Positions 16,118-24,704 of a stretch of 64,000 nucleotides of DNA are shown one piece after another (position 1 is the stretch's first letter; each line of letters starts with the position of its first letter). The notes under the pieces were generated by a model, which saw only the letters and a list, made by a program, of their open reading frames with translations, was not told the DNA's origin and did no database searches. Both the position numbers and the translations under genes were made by a program. This DNA comes from CADEDH01 sp050330635 (GTDB taxonomy: Bacteria > Actinomycetota > Acidimicrobiia > Acidimicrobiales > SZUA-35). The stretch lies in assembly GCA_050330635.1 (NCBI GenBank), contig JBHJNQ010000076.1:1-64000 (forward strand), given 5' to 3'.

Positions 16118-17545
16118 ATGGCCCAAATTATGACCCGGTTGGTCGACTTTGGGGCCGAACACCGGCGCTTCGCCCGCCGCCACGACCTGGTGTACGTGGG
16201 GCCCGGCCACACCGCCGATCTCGATCTGTCGGTGCTGACACCCCGGGCCGACGTGCTGGTGGCGGGCTTCGGCCAGGCCTTCACCGACCTGGTGGCCCTG
16301 GTGACCGAGGGCCGGGGCGGCCGCTTCGTCCCTGAACCGGCCGGGGGCGCCGGGGGCCGGCTGCGTTACCAGCCGAGCGGGCGGGAGCCCGTGCTCCACG
16401 TCGGCTCCCCCCGAGGGGTGCCCTATCGGTCGAAGATCGACTACCGCCTCCAGGCCCCGCTGGCCCCCCTTCCCCGGTTCCTCGACGACGCCGTCATCGC
16501 CGATCTGTTGAACCGGACCGGGCCGCCCCTCACCTTCCGGGCCGCCGTGTTGCCGCTGGTACTCAAGGAGGTGGGCTGGGCCTGGTACCACGAGCTGTTC
16601 AGCGCCCACCCCGATCGCACCCGCCTGCCCTGGGACACCTTCGCCGACCGCTACACCCCCCTGGCCTGGGGCCCCGAGCTGGCTGCCCTGGTGGCCGAGG
16701 CGGTGCCCGACCCGGCCGACCGGTTCGAGATCGAGCGGCTCAACCGCCCCCTGGCTGGGCTTCGCTTCGACACGAGGGCCGAGCTGGAGGCTCACCTCCG
16801 CCGCCACGTGGCCGACGACGTGGCCCGCCGCACCGACCCGGCCCACAGTCCCGACCTGGCCGCCTTCGTGGCGTTCCTGATGACCTTCGGCGCCATCGGC
16901 CGCATCGCCGCCTCGGGTCGGATGAGCGAGCGGTCCCGGGTCGGCGACGTGGCTGTCGGGTGGTTCAGCTTCTTCATGTACTACGCCAGCGGTCCACCCC
17001 CGGCCCGCCTGCGTCAACTGCTGGCCCTGGCCGACGCCGGCCTCGTCCGCTTCGTGGGAGCCGACATGACGATCGAGACCGACGAGGGGTCGGGCCGGTT
17101 CGTGGCCACCAGCTCCAGCCATCCCGAGGCGGTGGTGTCGGCGGCCCTGGTCGATGCTCGTATCGCCCCCGCCACCGTCAGCCGCACCCGCTCGCCCCTG
17201 GTGCGCCACCTGGCCCAGCGGGGCGAGGTGACCGAGGAGGTGGTCCGGGACGGCGACTGGGAGGCCAACACCGGCCGGCTGGTGGTGGGCGGCCCCGCCC
17301 TGCGGGTCCGCCGGTCCGACGGCTCGTTCCATCCGCGTCGCCACGCGCTCGGGCAGTGGACCACCCGGCCTGCCGGCGGCACCTTCGCCCGCCCCCGCAC
17401 CAACGCCCTGGTCTTCAGCCAGAGCGACGCTGTGGCCCGGGCCGTCCTCACCGAGTTGGCGGCGGTCGGGCCCGGCGGGAATGGCCTCCGACCCGGCCCG
17501 GGCCTCGACAGAGACGGGGCCATGGTGTCGCGTGAAAGCGAATAG
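16118..17545 (+). pseudogene. FAD/NAD(P)-binding protein lacking its N-terminal nucleotide fold
   Basis: An open frame of 475 codons matching the C-terminal two-thirds of large FAD/NAD(P)-binding proteins of the SidA/HpyO-like type: LVYVGPGHTADLDLS, VLVAGFGQAFTDLVALVTEGRGG, RYQPSGREPVLHVGSPRGVPY, and a late GGPALRVRRSDGSFHPRRHALG. The N-terminal Rossmann fold with GxGxxG, normally about 170-200 residues, is absent. The frame opens only 5 bp from the start of the divergent monooxygenase, leaving no room for two promoters. This supports a rearrangement at 16113-16140. If translated from ATG 16118 the product could not bind FAD in the usual way. Confidence 0.65.
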
Positions 17546-18006
17546 CAACAGTATTGGCTGGTATCAGCCGCCGGTGGGGGGTGTTGGGGAGCGAATGCGC
17601 ACGAAGTCCGGAGACGGACCTGGTCAACTCGAGCGCTTGGGCGACCGGCGTCCACTCGATCCCAGGCGGGGAACGATCTGGTCGAGCCCGTCGGGGGCGG
17701 CCGGCCGACCCAACACCAACACATCAACGACAGGAACGACAGCGACCCTGCGCCAGTGAAGAACAGCGGTATAGTGCGGTTCGTGAGGTCGGCGAAGTCG
17801 ATGTTGGAGGCGACTCTCCCGGTGAGGGGCAGATCGGCGTCGGCCCGGGCCTCGATCGGATCCAGCACATCATCTGGGATGAACCCACCGCCCGCCCGCT
17901 CGGACCACCGACTTTCTTGGTATCCCCCGTCCATCGTCTAGGGTTTGGGCTCCTCGGCCCCGGCCCGTCATCCCCGCGACCGTCCAACGCCCCAGGAGTA
18001 CCCGAC
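17546..18006. other. Intergenic stretch with possible minus-strand remnants
   Basis: About 460 bp without a convincing gene. On the minus strand two protein-like pieces appear in different frames: DDVLDPIEARADADLPLTGR with NIDFADLTNRTIPLFFTG (about 17770-17900), and VVDVLVLGRPAAPDGLDQIV to a stop (about 17630-17745). I do not recognise them. The last 15 bp hold the ribosome site AGGAG for the redoxin gene. Confidence 0.35.
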
Positions 18007-18651
18007 GTGAACGACCTGCTCGACCTACGCCGCAGCACCGGCGCCGTGGTGGCCATGCTCTACCGGGGCGACTGGTGACCGTATTGCTGCGGCCAGCTCG
18101 TGCGGCTGGCGACCAGTTATGACCGGATCCACGGCGCCGGGGCCGAAGTGGTGGCGATCAGCGTCGATGACATGGTGCGCCAGGCCGGTATGGCCCGGCG
18201 TTGGGGTCTCACCCACACCCGGATGGTGGCCGACCCGGGGGGTGAGCGGTGGCTCCAGACCCTTGGCCTGTTCGACCCGCACGAGCGGGGTGGGATCGCC
18301 CTGCCGGGGATGATCGTCGTCACCCCCGACGGCACCGAGACCTACCGCTACCAGGGCCGGGATTTCGCCGATCGGACCAACGACGACGACCTCTGGATCG
18401 CCCTCGATAGTCTCGGCCTGCCGGCGGTGGATCCTCCGCCGTGGGTCCCTGGTATCGATGTGCCCGCCGATCTGCGGGGCTACTTCCGACCCGACGACCT
18501 CGGCTCCTACTTCCGGGGCAACATGTTCGGCGCCATCGCCATCGCCGGTCGGCTGGCTGAAGCCGAAGCCAAAGCGGTGGCCAACCAGCACCGGGCCATG
18601 GCCAAACACACCCTGGACGCCTGGGAGGCCCATCGCACGACCCTGGCCTGA
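18007..18651 (+). CDS. Candidate selenoprotein: redoxin (AhpC/TSA-like) with Sec (TGA) at the redox-cysteine position
   Basis: A 214-codon frame interrupted only by one TGA (18076-18078, codon 24). Before it reads AVVAMLYRGDW, after it PYCCGQLVRLA. Related redoxins read GDWCPYC, so the TGA replaces the first Cys of the CxxC redox site, giving UxxC. The rest is a normal thioredoxin-fold peroxiredoxin-like protein: AEVVAISVDD, then GLFDPHERGGIALPGMIVVT and YRYQGRDFADRTNDDD. GTG 18007 has AGGAG eight bases upstream, while the region after TGA has no ribosome site. A hairpin 14-32 bases after the TGA fits a bacterial SECIS. Alternatives are a nonsense mutation with decay, or restart at GTG 18100. 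The position of the stop makes selenocysteine the better explanation. SelA/B/C/D are not in this window. Confidence 0.6.
18092..18110 (+). promoter_or_regulatory. Candidate bacterial SECIS hairpin
   Basis: Perfect 6-bp stem GCCAGC / GCTGGC with loop TCGTGCG, lying inside the coding sequence. The loop begins 20 nt after the TGA. A U-G closing pair would leave apical loop CGUGC with G at its second position followed by U. Published bacterial SECIS models ask for a short stem-loop, a G among the first loop bases, and an apical loop about 16-37 nt after UGA, all met here. A GC-rich genome gives many such stems by chance. Confidence 0.45.
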
Positions 18652-18678
18652 GAGGCGGTCTCGTTCCGGGCGCGGAAT

Positions 18679-18696
18679 CCCGCTGTTTTCAGCGGG
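18679..18696 (+). terminator. Terminator-like hairpin after the redoxin gene
   Basis: CCCGCTG-TTTT-CAGCGGG, a perfect 7-bp stem with a TTTT loop, 28 bp after the stop codon at 18651, followed by TTCT. Its position suggests the redoxin gene is still a defined transcription unit. Confidence 0.6.
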
Positions 18697-18742
18697 TTCT
18701 CGCGTCGCGCCGCCGGTTTCGATGTGCCCGCTCGGCCCCTTG

Positions 18743-19005
18743 CTGCCCGGTGTCGCCCTTTGCTACGCGCGCGCACTTCGCGCCCGGGATTCGGGGGGTC
18801 CAGCTATGCGACGCCGTGACCAGGGAAAAGGCGGTGGAGCTGATGGGAATCGAACCCACGACCCCCTGCTTGCAAAGCGCCCCGGCCGGCAGGGGCCTGA
18901 CCAGGGGAAACGGGCGAATGTCCTGGTAGAGGAGTTGGTGGTACGACTGGTGAGTGTCCGGCTCAGCCCGGTGTTGCCCTCTGCTACGCGCGCGTGGCGC
19001 GCGCG
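18743..19005. repeat. Repeat module: two GC palindrome units flanking tRNA-Ala fragment copy 1
   Basis: Units at 18744-18783 and 18966-19005 share the arrangement GCCCGGTGT-GCCCT-TGCTACGCGCGCG. The second carries a near-perfect palindrome CGCGCGCG-TGG-CGCGCGCG. Related units lie at 24454-24474, 24657-24696 and 25950-25972, each close to a tRNA-Ala fragment or the tRNA itself. Copies 18966-19005 and 24657-24696 are nearly identical. The function is unknown; recombination or integrase binding is possible. Confidence 0.65.
18835..18878. repeat. tRNA-Ala 3'-half, copy 1 (candidate attachment site)
   Basis: A 44-bp exact copy of the 3' half of the tRNA-Ala gene at 26023-26066, from the discriminator base through the anticodon loop, in the same orientation. 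Beyond it the sequence diverges from the tRNA but stays similar to copy 2 for another 130 bp. Such 3' fragments are the usual mark left by elements that integrate into tRNA genes. Confidence 0.8.
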
Positions 19006-19008
19006 AGA

Positions 19009-19271
19009 TCAGGTGTCGATGAGGACTCGGCGACCGTCGCAAGACGGCGGTGATCTCGATCTCGCCGCCGAGTTGGTGGATGATCGAGCGGGAGGGTTTC
19101 GAGTGACAGGCCGATCTCGCCGTGCTCGAGCTGGGAGATCGCCGATTGGGACTTGCCGACCAGCGCTGCCAGTTCGACCTGCGTGATGCCCAGGGCCCTC
19201 CTGAGTTCGGCGAGGCGGTAGGACGCGATCTCCTCGGTGGCTCGTTCCTTGGCCTCGTCGATGCGGCGGTA
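19009..19271 (-). pseudogene. Frameshifted Xre-family antitoxin (HigA-like)
   Basis: The minus strand reads YRRIDEAKERATEEIASYRL, AELRRALGITQVELAALVG, KSQSAISQLEHGEIGLSLETL, a typical helix-turn-helix antitoxin. An extra C shifts the frame before SIIHQLGGEIEITAVL, and a second shift is needed to reach the family end DGRRVLIDT and stop at 19009. A TAG sits directly upstream of the first visible residue, so the start is also gone. The cognate toxin is not seen. It lies just inside the left tRNA fragment. Confidence 0.65.
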
Positions 19272-19362
19272 CTAGCTGAACTGATAGCGAGGATCCAGGC
19301 GGCTGCTTTCCGGGACGGAGCATGGGCGGGCGAGCCCTGGGCGTCAGCAGGCGGGCTATCTA

Positions 19363-21708
19363 TCACCGGGGGCGGTAGGGGAGCAGGTCCAGCGCGGTGA
19401 CGAGATCGAGGGCCGCTCGTTGGCGAGCTTGGCGGTCAAGCTGCACCAGGTCGCCCTTTTTGAGCACGAGGGTGTATGGGCTGCCTTTGCGTCGGGTGGT
19501 GTGCTCTACGGGCAACTCGAGACGGTCGATGGTGTCGTGCACGTGACGTCGTCGACGTTCGGCCAGCGGCCATTCGAGGACCTGCCGTCCAGGGTCGGCC
19601 AGAAAGGCGGCGAAGACGGTGCAGTCGTCGCAGGTGTGCCAGGGGGCGGGGACCTCGATCGACCAGTCGCCCTCGGTTCGTTCCGGTTGGGCCAGGATGG
19701 CTTCGAGGCGCCTGGCGCAGTGGATGGCGATGTCGGCCAGCCCGCTGGCGGCCAGCACATCGGGCTCCAGCTGGTGCCCGTTTTCCACTGCTGAGGTAAG
19801 AGCCGGTAGTACCTCTGTCCCGCCGCCACAGGCGGTGGTGACGATGGTGGCGCTCAGTTCGGGGGTTTCGGCCGTCGTCGTAGCCTCCAGCAGGCCAGCC
19901 AGTGCGGGCCCCAGCGATTCCAAAGCTGCGTGTCGTTCTGACGGTCGCTGCTCCTGGGCTGCGGTGGTGAGCGTTTGTTCCAGCCAGGTCCACGACCTTT
20001 CGAGCACCAGCTGGGAGGTCCTGATCGAGGTTTCGTTGGAGCTCGCTGTCTCCGCCGGCGGCGCCAGGCTCATGGCGGCACACAGGGCGGGGAGTGACGC
20101 CAGCCATTCTGCCCTTGATCGATGCCCCGGGACGGGCCACCGGTTCCCCAGCCCGAGCCAGCGGTCGAGCTGGGCGTCGACCCAGCCGAGACCGTACCGG
20201 TGGGCGAGCCTGACGAGTACCAGCGCGCCGGTGGGGGTGAGGGACTCGATCCGAAACGGGCCGATCAGGGTGGCGGCGAGGTCGGCGTCGTCCACCAGGT
20301 CAGCCGTCGCCATCGTCTTGACCAGAAGTTCGTCATCATCGTTGGAGGGGCGGACCACGTTGGCCCAGAACGGGGCCAGCATCGCTGCCCGGTTCCGGAT
20401 CTCGGTGAGATCGGCATGGTCGCCGGCCGCCAACAGTTCGTCGAGGGCGCCTGCCGGGTTGCCTCTGGCCCGTACGGCGAAGGCCCGGGCCCGGGGCCAC
20501 ATGACCAGTGCCCCGCGCCGGTACCACCGGTCCATGGTGTTGCCTGCGTTGCCGGTGTAGCCCTCGAACTCGGATTGGTACGGTTCCAGCTTCACCGACG
20601 GCGTCGACTCGCAGAGCTCGTGCTCCCCGGCCTCCGCATCTAACGACATACCTCGGCTCGACGCGCTGCCAGGGAGGTGAAGCAGCACATCGGAGTCGAT
20701 CAGGTCGTTGAGCTCGAAGTCGTTGTCGCTTTCCTCCCGACGTGTCCGCCGGTAGCGCCAGTCGTCTTCGATGCAGTCCCACACCTCGTGGACCTCGGCC
20801 AGCGCTGGAACCACTTCGAGGTCCAGCTCGTCAGCCACTGATCGGAGGACGCCAGCCCGTACGGCGTCGTCTCCTTTCAGTCGGGACCAGTTCATGCCGC
20901 GCTCGGTGTACTCGTGATCGAGGAGATAGACCAGCCGATCCGGCGGCTCGCCGGGCGCGGCGTGCTGCCGCCACGGGGCAACGTCGGCGGGCTCGGCGAA
21001 ATGACGCTCGACCAGATCCGCCGCCTCGATCAACGCTGACGCAGGTACCGCCGGGGTCGTAGCTGCGCTGTCGCCGGCGAGCCTGAGGTTGTAGGTCAGC
21101 ACAACCCGGTAGCCCGAGCCCAGCGGCCTCACCTCGTGGACCGTGTCGGCGTACAGCGCAACAAATGTGATGAGCGACCGAGACGAGCGATAGACCGACT
21201 CCGTCCCCCGGTGGCGGACGATCAGCTCGCCTCCCGCGGCATTCGACGGCAGGATCACGACCAGCGTGCCGACCATGTCGTCGGCTTTCTCCGAGTCCTG
21301 GTGGGGGGCGAAGAACTGGTCCGCCTCGTAGACCAGTATCGAATGGAGTTCGGCCCGGAGTTGGCAGCTGTCGGGAAGGCCGAGATCACGGCGCAGCGTG
21401 TCGATGACCGGAATCAGGGTGCGGTTCCATCGGCGCTTGTCGATCCGGACCCGGCTGCGGGCGACCTCCCAGGTGTCGCGTACCCGGCGATCGAGCACCG
21501 TCTCCTCTCCCCGGCCGTACCGGGCCGGCCGCGCGATCCGACGCAGCTCCAGGGCCTGGGACGCGCTCACCGGAAGCCGAAGCGGACCGACACCATTTAC
21601 CTCGATCGCCAGGTCGTCAACTGGCGCCCGGCAACTCGCGCTGAACGACCCGTCGGCCGTCAACTCCCCCAACAACGCGGCCAACCGGTGACGCGGACTC
21701 CCCCTCAC
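19363..21708 (-). CDS. Large 2OG-Fe(II) oxygenase-domain protein
   Basis: A 781-residue protein. Residues about 90-215 form a prolyl-4-hydroxylase-like dioxygenase fold with the iron motif HQD in FFAPHQDSEK and the distal His in ADTVHEVRPLGSGYRVVLTYNL, whose Arg should bind 2-oxoglutarate. The N-terminal 80 residues and about 560 C-terminal residues (helical, with a CDDC cysteine pair near residue 690) match no domain I can name. Family members of this size occur in actinobacteria and eukaryotes with unknown substrates. It starts at GTG 21708. It is the largest gene on the tRNA-Ala island, and a decayed second copy sits 2 kb away. The island setting suggests an accessory role, possibly defence or stress, but no sequence feature proves that. 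Confidence 0.88.
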   Translation of the reverse strand: MRGSPRHRLAALLGELTADGSFSASCRAPVDDLAIEVNGVGPLRLPVSASQALELRRIARPARYGRGEETVLDRRVRDTWEVARSRVRIDKRRWNRTLIPVIDTLRRDLGLPDSCQLRAELHSILVYEADQFFAPHQDSEKADDMVGTLVVILPSNAAGGELIVRHRGTESVYRSSRSLITFVALYADTVHEVRPLGSGYRVVLTYNLRLAGDSAATTPAVPASALIEAADLVERHFAEPADVAPWRQHAAPGEPPDRLVYLLDHEYTERGMNWSRLKGDDAVRAGVLRSVADELDLEVVPALAEVHEVWDCIEDDWRYRRTRREESDNDFELNDLIDSDVLLHLPGSASSRGMSLDAEAGEHELCESTPSVKLEPYQSEFEGYTGNAGNTMDRWYRRGALVMWPRARAFAVRARGNPAGALDELLAAGDHADLTEIRNRAAMLAPFWANVVRPSNDDDELLVKTMATADLVDDADLAATLIGPFRIESLTPTGALVLVRLAHRYGLGWVDAQLDRWLGLGNRWPVPGHRSRAEWLASLPALCAAMSLAPPAETASSNETSIRTSQLVLERSWTWLEQTLTTAAQEQRPSERHAALESLGPALAGLLEATTTAETPELSATIVTTACGGGTEVLPALTSAVENGHQLEPDVLAASGLADIAIHCARRLEAILAQPERTEGDWSIEVPAPWHTCDDCTVFAAFLADPGRQVLEWPLAERRRRHVHDTIDRLELPVEHTTRRKGSPYTLVLKKGDLVQLDRQARQRAALDLVTALDLLPYRPR

Positions 21709-21835
21709 GGCACTGAAGTGTAAAGGCGAGAATCAAGCGCCCGGTAGCTGGCGCGGACGCCGTCGGGTCCGGCCCGTGCCTGGCGTTGTCCGCAGTTGGG
21801 CGCGCATGCTCCGGCCCGCCCATCAGTTATGTCAT

Positions 21836-21867
21836 ACTTGTCTCACTTCCTAGTGAGGAGATCAAGT
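21836..21867 (+). promoter_or_regulatory. Palindromic operator-like site overlapping the ribosome-binding site
   Basis: An interrupted palindrome: ACTTG ... CTCACT-TCCT-AGTGAG ... CAAGT. The right arm contains GAGGAG, the ribosome site of the following gene. TGTCATA occurs on both sides (21830 and 21870). The AT-richer composition stands out from its surroundings. It could be an operator for autoregulation or an RNA hairpin masking the ribosome site. Confidence 0.5.
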
Positions 21868-23502
21868 TTGTCATATCCGCCTTTTCATCCGGCTTGGGTT
21901 GGCGATCTGCCGATGGTCCTGTCTCTCGAAGACTTCGTCGCTGCCTTTCCTGGGGAGGGTGAGCACGTCGAGTTCAAGCAGGGGGTCTCCGCGAATCGCG
22001 CTCAAGAGGCGGCGGTGGCCTTCTCGAACAGCGGTGGTGGTGTGCTCATCGCTGGGGTTGCTCCTGATGGACGGATCGTTGGTGTCGCTCAACCCGGCGA
22101 GAAAGCCAAGGACCTTCACCAAGCACTTCGCGACACCCGGGATCCCGGTCGGTACGAGGTCCGAGAGCTCGTTGTCGACGATCGAACGTTGCTCGTCCTC
22201 TCGGTCGATCGTCGACGCGAGGGCTTTTCACAAACCTCATCCGGTGCCGTGCTGGTTCGCCGCGGGGCGAGCAACATACCCCTCCTTGGGGCCGACCTCT
22301 CCCGCTTCATCGCTCACAACGCCTTCGAGGCCTTTGAGCTCACCCCCACTGGCCAGAGCCTCGACGATGCGGATCCTCAGCTCATCGAGCGATTGCAGAC
22401 GGCGTACGGTTGGGATGCTGCGGCTGACCTCGCCGCCGCTGTGCTTGACGCCGGCTTCGCTGTCATTGAGTCTGGCCGACAGGCGCTGACTGTCGCCGGT
22501 TCGCTGCTGCTGTTGCCGGATCCCGCCGTTGCCGGTGGGCGGCCATACATCGATGTCCGTCGCTATGGGGGTGACGATCCGGACCCGGACAAGCTTTGGG
22601 AGATACGGGGACCTGTCGATCATCAGATCCAGCAGGCCACGGCGGACGTACTCAGCGAGCTCGGTTCGGTCAGCGCGATCGTCGGGGTTCAGCGGGTCGA
22701 TATGCCGAAGCTGCCGCCTCGAGCGATCCGCGAGGCGATCTCGAACGCAGTTGCGCACCGCTCCTATGAGCATGCCGGGACGGCGGTCCGGCTTGATATT
22801 CGGTCAACCGGCGTGACCATCACGTCGCCCGGGAGTCTTCCGGAACCGGTCACGGTCGAGAACATCCGCTTTCAGCAGTCGGCCCGAAACGACCGACTCC
22901 TTGGTGCACTGCGTCGGCTAGGCCTGGCGGAAGACCTTGGCAAAGGCATCGACCGGATCGAGGATGACATGGCTGCGGAGCTGTTGCACCCCCCGGTGTT
23001 TGAGGACGACGGGTCGTTCTTCACGGTGCGGCTTCGCTTGGGGAGTGTGGTGACGCCGCGTGAGCGGGCGTGGGTGCGGGCTCTCGTCCGGGATCGACGG
23101 CTCGACTCCAAAGCTGCGGTCGTGATCGTTGCCGTGGCAAGGGACGGATCGATCAGCAACAGCGAGGTCCGCGCTCTGCTTGATGTTGACAGCGTTCAGG
23201 CTCGTGGCCTGTTGCAGCTGCTGGTGAGTGAAGGGGTGTTGGAGCGGAGAGGCGAGCGTGGTGGAGCGCAATACGTGATTGCTGGCGACCTGGGGGTACC
23301 GGCCCGGATACGTCACACCGACGCTGAGCTCGACGAGATCGCCTTAGCCCTCGCCGCGCAGGGGCCTGTAACCAACGCGCTCCTGCGGGACCGAACGGGC
23401 CTGAGCAGTGCTGAGGCACGGTCGGTGCTACAACGCCTTGCTGGCAGGGGCGACCTTGTGCGGCTCGGCGAGCGCCGCGGTAGCCGCTACGTTCTCCCCT
23501 GA
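21868..23502 (+). CDS. AlbA_2/Schlafen-type DNA-binding domain protein with GHKL-like ATPase and winged-helix C-terminus
   Basis: About 544 residues. The N-terminus is an AlbA_2 (Schlafen-like) domain with the signature EHVEFKQG and AFSNSGGGVLIAGV, followed by the sub-motif GAVLVRRGASN. The middle region has the ATPase-like segment AIREAISNAVAHRSY (the N of the GHKL N-box) and EDLGKGIDRI. The C-terminal 170 residues contain two winged helices. Proteins of this layout are found as transcriptional regulators and in phage-defence islands. I chose TTG 21868 because GAGGAG lies seven bases upstream; ATG 21913 is the alternative. Less biased codon use than neighbours and its island position suggest transfer. 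Confidence 0.85.
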   Translation: MSYPPFHPAWVGDLPMVLSLEDFVAAFPGEGEHVEFKQGVSANRAQEAAVAFSNSGGGVLIAGVAPDGRIVGVAQPGEKAKDLHQALRDTRDPGRYEVRELVVDDRTLLVLSVDRRREGFSQTSSGAVLVRRGASNIPLLGADLSRFIAHNAFEAFELTPTGQSLDDADPQLIERLQTAYGWDAAADLAAAVLDAGFAVIESGRQALTVAGSLLLLPDPAVAGGRPYIDVRRYGGDDPDPDKLWEIRGPVDHQIQQATADVLSELGSVSAIVGVQRVDMPKLPPRAIREAISNAVAHRSYEHAGTAVRLDIRSTGVTITSPGSLPEPVTVENIRFQQSARNDRLLGALRRLGLAEDLGKGIDRIEDDMAAELLHPPVFEDDGSFFTVRLRLGSVVTPRERAWVRALVRDRRLDSKAAVVIVAVARDGSISNSEVRALLDVDSVQARGLLQLLVSEGVLERRGERGGAQYVIAGDLGVPARIRHTDAELDEIALALAAQGPVTNALLRDRTGLSSAEARSVLQRLAGRGDLVRLGERRGSRYVLP

Positions 23503-23649
23503 TCGGCGCCCGCTGCGATGCGCTATAGGAGGCACCCCGCTGCCTGCGGGACGTCCCCGATGCCGAGACTACATCCTCTCGCACGAGTTGGTATCGGTCG
23601 CTCGATGTGCTGGCCCAAGTCACGATGAACCTCGCTGTCCGCCGGCAGC

Positions 23650-24310
23650 TAGAACGTCTACCGGGCGGGAGCCGATCGGAGGTCAGCTCCTCGATTCGAA
23701 CGGACCGATCAGGGCGACCGGCGAGGTCGTCGTTGTCCACCAGGTCGGCCGTCATGGCCTTTACCAGCAGATCGTCGTCCTCGCCGGGCGCCGGCCCGCC
23801 GGCCGCCGCCAACTCGTCGAGCGCCCGCCGGGTTGTCTCTGGCCCGCACGGCGAAGGCCCGGGCCCAAGGCCACAGAACCACTGCCCCGCGCCGGGACCA
23901 GCGGTCCAACGTGTTGCCGGCGTTGCCTTCGAACTCGGACTGGTACGGATCCAGCTTCACCGACGGCGTCGACTCGCACAGCTCGTGCTCTCCGGCCTCT
24001 GCATCGAACGCCATACCTCGGCCCGACCGGCCGCCAGGGAGGTGAAACAACAGGTTGGACGTCGATCAGGCCGGTGAGCTCGAAGCCGTCGTCGTCTTCC
24101 TGCCCGACGCAACCGCCGGTAGGCGCGGTCGTCCTCGATGCTGTCCCACACCTCGAGGATCTCAGCCGGCGCCGCGACCACCTCGCGGTCGAGTTCGTCA
24201 GCCACCGATCGAGGCACGCCAGCCCGCACGGCGACGTCATGCCGCGTTCGGTGTACTACTCATGATCGAGGAGACCAACCAACCGATCCGGCGGCTCGTC
24301 GAGGTCCGGC
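23650..24310 (-). pseudogene. Decayed second copy of the large 2OG-Fe(II) oxygenase
   Basis: Pieces in three frames align with residues about 260-500 of the intact oxygenase at 19363-21708: DEPPDRLVGLLDHE, a TAG, then YTERGM; RAGVPRSVADELDREVV; AEAGEHELCESTPSVKLDPY with GNAGNTLDRWSRRGAVV; and DDDLLVKAMTADLVDNDDLAG. The catalytic part and the C-terminus are missing. The differences are spread along the sequence, so this is an old paralogue or a relic of an earlier, related island rather than a recent duplication. Confidence 0.78.
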
Positions 24311-24453
24311 GTCCGAAGGCGTTGGCTCCTTGAAACCCTCAGGTCGAACCTCGCTGTGTGCCCGCCAAAGGGCAATACAGGATTGAGAACGTGCCAGTGC
24401 AGCCGGCGAAACGAGGGGAGACTTGACGAGGCCGACGAGGGACTGACCGAAAA

Positions 24454-24474
24454 CTACGCGCGCGTGGCGCGCGC
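24454..24474. repeat. GC palindrome unit left of tRNA fragment copy 2
   Basis: CTACGCGCGCG-TGG-CGCGCGC, the same palindrome as at 18986-19005, about 50 bp left of the second tRNA fragment. A short hairpin (GAGCG-ATT-CGCTC) lies between it and the tRNA repeat. Confidence 0.6.
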
Positions 24475-24499
24475 ACCGACTGGAGCGATTCGCTCTGGA

Positions 24500-24569
24500 T
24501 ATAGCCTCTGACTTGGTCAAACGTGTGGAGCTGATGGGAATCGAACCCACGACCCCCTGCTTGCAAAGC
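24500..24569. repeat. tRNA-Ala 3'-half, copy 2 (candidate attachment site)
   Basis: The 44 bp at 24526-24569 are identical to the tRNA-Ala 3' half. The match continues leftward with one mismatch to about 24500 (TAGCCTCTGAC ... GGTCAAACGTG), equal to the sequence flanking the real tRNA at 25998-26022. The right flank resembles copy 1 instead, and ends at another palindrome unit (24657-24696). This mosaic is expected where two elements have inserted in tandem at one tRNA gene. Confidence 0.82.
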
Positions 24570-24704
24570 GCCCCGGTCGGCAGGGGCCGGACCAGGGAGA
24601 ATGGGTGGAAGTCCTGGTCGGGGGGTTGGCGGTGAGAGCGGTGAATGTCCGGCTCTGCCCGGTGTTGCCCTCTGTTACGCGCACGTGGCGCGCGCGACCT
24701 GGCG

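Noticed and set aside
18100..18651. Redoxin starting at GTG 18100 as a complete gene
   Set aside because: It lacks the redox CxxC, has no ribosome site, and the well-initiated frame from 18007 reads into it through the TGA. Kept as an alternative only.
18835..18905. tRNA-Ala copy 1 as a functional tRNA gene
   Set aside because: Only the 3' half matches. The 5' half cannot pair into D-arm and acceptor stems, so it is an attachment-site fragment.
18770..19010. CRISPR array suggested by repeated CGCGCGCG blocks
   Set aside because: Units are not regularly spaced, have no uniform repeat-spacer pattern and no cas genes nearby. They are palindromes tied to the tRNA fragments.
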